The notes under the pieces are model-generated. The model ran no database searches, had not been told where the DNA came from, and saw nothing but the letters and a program-made list of their open reading frames with translations. From Ampullaceana balthica (taxonomy: Eukaryota > Mollusca > Gastropoda > Lymnaeidae), in assembly GCA_944989445.1 (NCBI GenBank), contig CALYLW010000011.1, positions 1,269,501 to 1,333,500 of the forward strand: DNA of 64,000 bases, in the 5' to 3' direction. A program made the translations under genes and the position numbers. This document shows, in pieces, positions 59,888-64,000 of the stretch (position 1 is its first letter; every line of letters starts with the position of its first letter).

Positions 59888-60960
59888 GAATGCTTGATGA
59901 AAATTGTTGAAAATATCTGTCTCGAGAAAAATCAGGTGTTTGCCAATGTTTGCCTTTCACGCAACACTGTTGCTCGCAGAATTGAAGAAATATCATCTGA
60001 CATTAATAGTCAATTAGAGGTAAAAGCAGGAAAAAAATGTTTTTTTAGACACCCTGTGATGAAAGCACTGATGAATCTGAAACTGCGCAACTTCTTTTTT
60101 TTTAATACAGGAGTTAATAATGACATGCGTTTGAGTAAAGAATTACTTGACCTTCAGAGTCTTAAAGGCCAAATAAGGGTAAAAGATTTATTTTTTTCTG
60201 CTTGCTCTAATGATACGAAGATATTGTATATCACAATGATGTAAGATGGCTCAGTCGGGGGACAGCAATTCAGCGCTTCTACGCACTTAAAAAATAAATT
60301 AGACAATTCATGGAAGATAAGGAGCAGTCAATTCCAGAACTATCTGATATTGCTTGTCTGGCAGATTTAGGATTTTTAGTTCATATGTCAAGACATCTAA
60401 ACGTTCTTAACACACATCTTCAATGGCGCATTGCAGTGATAGACCAATTATATTCACATATCAACAAGCTGCAACTTTTTCAAAGACTACTGTCTCAAAT
60501 TGAAGCCTTATACCACACATTTCCCCTCACTATTGGAAATCATGACAAGTTTTCCAGAAAGAAGCTTCCATGAGCAAATGCAGAGGTATGTTGCAGATAT
60601 CACATCCCTGGCTGATGAATTTCAAAGACGCTTTCAGGACTTTGCAACTATTGAAAAGTAAATCAAGTTTTTTCTACACTTTTCTCTGTTGACCCTGATA
60701 ATGCTCCAGGACATCTGCACCTAGAACTGTTTGTGTTGCAATGTGGTGCTGAATGTCACAGCAGAAAACAATAGCTTTCTCTCATTGACTTTTACCACCA
60801 GCTGGATAAAGAGAGACTCCAAGAGATTCGAACATTTGCTAAGACATGCTTGTTTGGCTCGACATACTTGCGTGAGCAGACATTTTTATTTAATAAATTT
60901 TAACAAGAACCGTGTGAGTTCGAGAATAAGTGACTCTCACCTGCGTGATATACGGTTCCA
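59888..60960 (+). pseudogene. Broken GTF2IRD2/Charlie-like hAT transposase
   Basis: Frame 59894-60244 has NVCLSRNTVARRIEEISSDI and then a degraded ELLDLQSLKG block; these match the N-terminal half of hAT transposases related to GTF2IRD2 and FAM200. Frame 60310-60573 has DLGFLVHMSRHLNVLNTHLQ, the typical LAFL-D-T-HLN-LN--LQ helix. Near 60800-60950 KTCLFGSTYLREQTF is followed, after a frameshift, by NKNRVSSRISDSHLRDI, the C-terminal dimerisation motif. Much of the catalytic core is deleted: the element is 1.9 kb, against over 2.5 kb for full-length relatives (family knowledge). Non-functional. Confidence 0.87.
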
Positions 60961-60961
60961 T

Positions 60962-61163
60962 GACAAACCGACACGTAACAAAACGACACGTGACAAAACG
61001 ACAAGATGACAAAACGACAAGGTTTTGTCCCCTTGTCGTTTTGTCACCATGTGGTTTTGTCACTTGTCGTTTTGTCACCATGTGGTTTTGTCACTTGTCG
61101 TTTTGTCACCATGTGGTTTTGTCACTTGTCGTTTTCTAGTTTTGTCACTTGTAGTTTTGTCTG
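60962..61163. repeat. Inverted minisatellite with a 16-bp perfect hairpin
   Basis: The left arm has repeats of TGACAAAACGACA. The right arm has about three 31-bp units built on TTGTCGTTTTGTCACCATGT and GGTTTTGTCAC. GACAAAACGACAAGG (61008-61022) pairs perfectly with 61031-61045 across an 8-base loop. Four small open frames over the right arm are translations of the repeat. Confidence 0.92.
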
Positions 61164-61380
61164 GTTACCATATCATACTTATCAAAACCAGTGGCATTGA
61201 GCCTGACCTTTCCTATTTAGTACATTCAAGATCTCAGTTTCACCCTTCACATTAAAATTACGCAATTGCACCTCTCAACGTATGTAATTTTTGTTTATTA
61301 TTTTAACCTGGCCCACGAATATCTTTACCGCAAGGAATATGGCCCGCCATGCAAAAAGTTTTGACGCCCCTGGCTTAGAC

Positions 61381-62407
61381 ATTGACATGAAACATACCGG
61401 TTGCCGGGGTATGTGGTGAGATTGATTGAAATAAATACAATTTATAGATGATTTTTTTTTCATGTAGCTATGTACTTAACAAAAGAGAAGTAACAATTAT
61501 TTCATATGATACAAATAAAAATATTTCACGACAGTTTCCCTCAAACTTTTTTAAAATATTAATAGTATGTTTGCTTTGAGAAGATTCTTTAATATTGTGT
61601 AGCTTAACTGAAATCAACTTCATTTGTGACATGGCATAACCTAAACAAAATTGAAAACACTGAAGTACTCATATTTATGGATCCACTACAACTACAACTA
61701 TGAACTCATTATTATTAAGCTCATAAAGAGAAGCCTGAATGTTCTCTGCAGGTTAAGGAAAGCTATAAGCGTCCATCACATTCCTGCACTTAAAGCCTTT
61801 AGATATGCGACATGTTCCCCTATTTCCAACATACCTTTAATGAGCTTATTTAACATTGTCATGCACAAGCACATAATCGTACATGAAACATTTCAACCAA
61901 AAAAAATGTGTTCTCTTCTTAGAAGCATGTGCTAAAGATTGTAGGAATTCCCATTGAACGCCCCACACACACCAAACAGAGCGTGCGTAAACATAACGTG
62001 TTAGTTAGACTGTAACAACAAACACTGATGGCACATACTCTCTCCCATGTTTACACTCAACAATCATAGACACGGAGTGGGAATTAGTTGAGAGCGGGAT
62101 CTAATTAAATTGGTTCATTGTAGCATTAAAAAAATGCTACATCTAAAAATTTAGATTAAGTTTTCATTTGTGTTTTAATTATTTTTTTTTAATTTAATAG
62201 CAAATTCAAAAAAAGCTAGGAAACATTCATGTCGTTTGGTCATGTTTCTTCTCTCTGTTATTATGGGATCTTTGTCGCTGCACGCCATGATGAATATACC
62301 ACTACGGCACCCGCAGCTTCAGGTGCTCACCATCCTGGCTAGATATCTGATATCATTACATACTTACTTCTCGGGTGGGGGAGGGATGCTAGATGACAAA
62401 GCGCTGA
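61381..62407. other. Unannotated AT-rich DNA
   Basis: The frame 61651-61935 is not recognised. No repeat family was matched. Confidence 0.4.
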
Positions 62408-62675
62408 GGTGGTAGAGGTGGTAGAGGTGGTAGAGGTGGTAGAGGTGGTAGAGGTGGTAGAGGTGGTAGAGGTGGTAGAGGTGGTACAGGTGGTAGAGGT
62501 GGTACAGGTGGTAGAGGTGGTAGAGGTGGTAGAGGTGGTACAGGTGGTAGAGGTGGTAGAGGTGGTAGAGGTGGTAGAGGTGGTAGAGGTGGTACAGGTG
62601 GTACAGGTGGTAGAGGTGGTAGAGGTGGTAGAGGTGGTAGAGGTGGTAGAGGTGGTAGAGGCGTTAGAGGTGGTA
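62408..62675. repeat. 9-bp minisatellite, about 29 units
   Basis: The unit is GGTGGTAGA with occasional GGTGGTACA. The valine/glutamate-rich frame 62409-62882 is its translation. Confidence 0.97.
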
Positions 62676-63160
62676 TGCCGTTCTGAACAATGGAGACTGC
62701 ATTCTGGGAGTGGGTGGATGAAGGAACTTAAAATGCCAGATCATGAAACGAAATTATGCATGGGTTCACGTCATACCAAGTGCAGCTTAAAAACTTGTAT
62801 TACATCTAAAACGAAGCAAATCTCCATTTATGTTTTTACCAGCCTCCAACTCTCTAGACCAACATTTGAAACGAGCCAATAAAAATATAAGCCACGGAAT
62901 GCGCGATAGGGAAGACACGGTTACATGTGGGGAATGAGGGCTAGGGGGATTGTCTTGATTGATCTACTAGCTATTTCTTCTTAGTTGGTTTCTGTTGGGT
63001 GAGCGAGCAAATTGTTTGGAAAAGTATTTGTTCTCGCACGAAATGATTCGCACGATAGCCGGCCGCGCTTCTGGCCGCGTTGCCGCAGGTACACTGTACG
63101 AGAACTGGGTGTTTTCATTTCACTGGCAGGGAGCCGCGAGAAGATCACATGGGTTTGAGC
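62676..63160. other. Unannotated stretch
   Basis: No feature is recognised. Confidence 0.4.
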
Positions 63161-63289
63161 CGGGGTATGAGATGAGGTATGAGGTGGGGTAAGAGACGGG
63201 GTATGAGGTGAGGTAAAAACGGGGTATGAGGTGGGGTATAAGACGGGGTATGGGACGGGGTATGAGAAGGGGTATGAGAAGGGGTATGT
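63161..63289. repeat. Degenerate GGGGTATGAG short tandem repeat
   Basis: About a dozen units of 10-12 bp (GGGGTATGAGGT, GGGGTATAAGAC and variants), G-rich on the plus strand. Confidence 0.88.
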
Positions 63290-63544
63290 TTAGATTTTAA
63301 GTGATATGAAAATAGGCTAGCGTAAACTGATTTCCTTCCAATATGTAAGTAAAAGGTTGAAATCCAAACGAAAACACAGCTTGTAAAAAGTCATTAAAAC
63401 ACACCCACAAACCAACACCCACATTAACACCCTTCCCATCACTCCTCTCCACATGTACAAACAAACACACAACTCATGAAGAACATTTTTTTATTCAACT
63501 TTGAAATTTCAATTCAAATTGATTTATTGACAGAGACAAAGATT
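63290..63544. other. Unannotated spacer
   Basis: No feature is recognised. Confidence 0.4.
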
Positions 63545-63700
63545 CAAACTCTATGGGTACCTGGCACAAGTTAGGGAAACAAATGCGGCTGGGCATTGTG
63601 CCACTCAATCTCCTCATAGCCGTGGCTTGTGATCGCTGCGTCACTTGCCAACAGACCGGCTTGGTCTGTGTGTTGTTATCTGAACCTAAGTAGATAAAAA
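63545..63700 (+). mobile_element. SINE remnant
   Basis: ATGGGTACCTGGC followed by AAGTTAGGGAAACAAA and GGCTGGG matches the central block of the SINE at 16395-16660. The tRNA-like head is missing and the tail is diverged, with AGATAAAA retained near the end. Confidence 0.7.
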
Positions 63701-63889
63701 CATGGTTTAAAATAAAAATTTAATTCAACTGAACCGCATATTTTTGTATGGTTTGAGAAACGCGTCAAGTGTATCTCATAATTCAACTCCTCCTCCTCTG
63801 TTTGTTAATGACCCACGACCTATAGTTTCATTATTCTTGCTACTATGTATTTTGATGGTTTTGAGATGTTCTTGTCACTGATTGTCCTT
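63701..63889. other. Unannotated spacer
   Basis: No feature is recognised. Confidence 0.4.
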
Positions 63890-64000
63890 CATATTGTGTA
63901 TGTGTGACCAACACATATTGTGTATGTGTGACCAACACATATTGTGTATGTATGACCAACACATATTGTGCATGTGTGACCAACACATATTGTGTATGTG
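63890..64000. repeat. 24-bp minisatellite running off the window
   Basis: Units of CATATTGTGTATGTGTGACC plus AACA, 4.6 copies visible, with TGTATGTATG and TGTGCATG variants. The array continues past the window end. Confidence 0.93.

Larger units (their letters stand above)
59467..61372 (+). mobile_element. hAT transposon (GTF2IRD2-like), 1.9 kb, perfect 8-bp target duplication
   Basis: GCTTAGAC flanks both sides exactly (59459-59466 and 61373-61380). The left end is CAGGGGTGTCCAAAG; the right end reverse-complements to CAGGGGCGTCAAAAC (12 of 15 bases). GGCCCGCGGG near the left and TATGGCCCGCCATG near the right continue the inverted theme. It carries a broken plus-strand transposase (59888-60960) and an inverted minisatellite (60962-61163). 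Confidence 0.94.

Noticed and set aside
62409..62882. 157-codon valine/glutamate frame
   Set aside because: The 9-bp minisatellite plus read-through.
1..64000. Endogenous virus, toxin gene or prokaryotic defence system
   Set aside because: No capsid, envelope, integrase, toxin or defence-family signature was recognised; the only reverse-transcriptase remnants are LINE-type.

Overview
This window looks like AT-rich, gene-poor DNA from an invertebrate animal genome, packed with repeats. The only convincing host gene is one large exon of a Pax1/9 paired-box transcription factor at 14170-15095 (+). It has a clean splice acceptor, a full paired domain, an octapeptide and no homeodomain. The composition, the SINE and LINE families and the mix of transposons suggest a lophotrochozoan, most likely a gastropod mollusc. 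The organism is inferred; no single base here proves it. There are no prokaryotic operons, CRISPR arrays, rRNA or tRNA genes.

Layout. Positions 1-14000 hold tandem arrays (units of 44, 36, 20, 2, 19 and 30 bp), two related interspersed repeats (967-1945) and small hAT-type MITEs (9479-9651, 12029-12238). The upstream exon(s) of Pax1/9 are not recognised and may lie here or outside the window. After Pax1/9 and its 3' flank come a tRNA-derived SINE (about 16395-16660) and a decayed hAT transposon (17082 to about 22503). That transposon is split by a tandem satellite of a 470-bp repeat and by a 19-bp minisatellite. Positions 22500-34280 are mostly unrecognised AT-rich DNA with scattered repeat copies.

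From 34289 onward transposons dominate. A 2.07-kb hAT-like element has 8-bp target duplications (34289-36358). A 583-bp inverted-repeat element lies at 43431-44013. A 3.1-kb hAT with a dead ZMYM1-like transposase on the minus strand lies at 48818-51924. A LINE 3' end lies at 53275-53667. A second LINE (about 54690-57769) is broken by a Helitron (54751-56096) and a hAT MITE (56271-57091). A third hAT, with a dead GTF2IRD2-like transposase, lies at 59467-61372. More minisatellites fill 58957-64000.

How the parts relate. The transposons form a readable nest. Removing the Helitron at an A/T dinucleotide rejoins the LINE reverse-transcriptase reading frame, and the hAT inside the same LINE has a near-perfect 8-bp target duplication. 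The SINE ends in a tail almost identical to the 3' tail of that LINE, which suggests the LINE machinery mobilised the SINE. Most long open frames in the window are minisatellites whose unit is a multiple of three, not genes. I did not find a new multi-gene system. The most notable content is the stratified transposon record and the repeat arrays around one developmental regulator.
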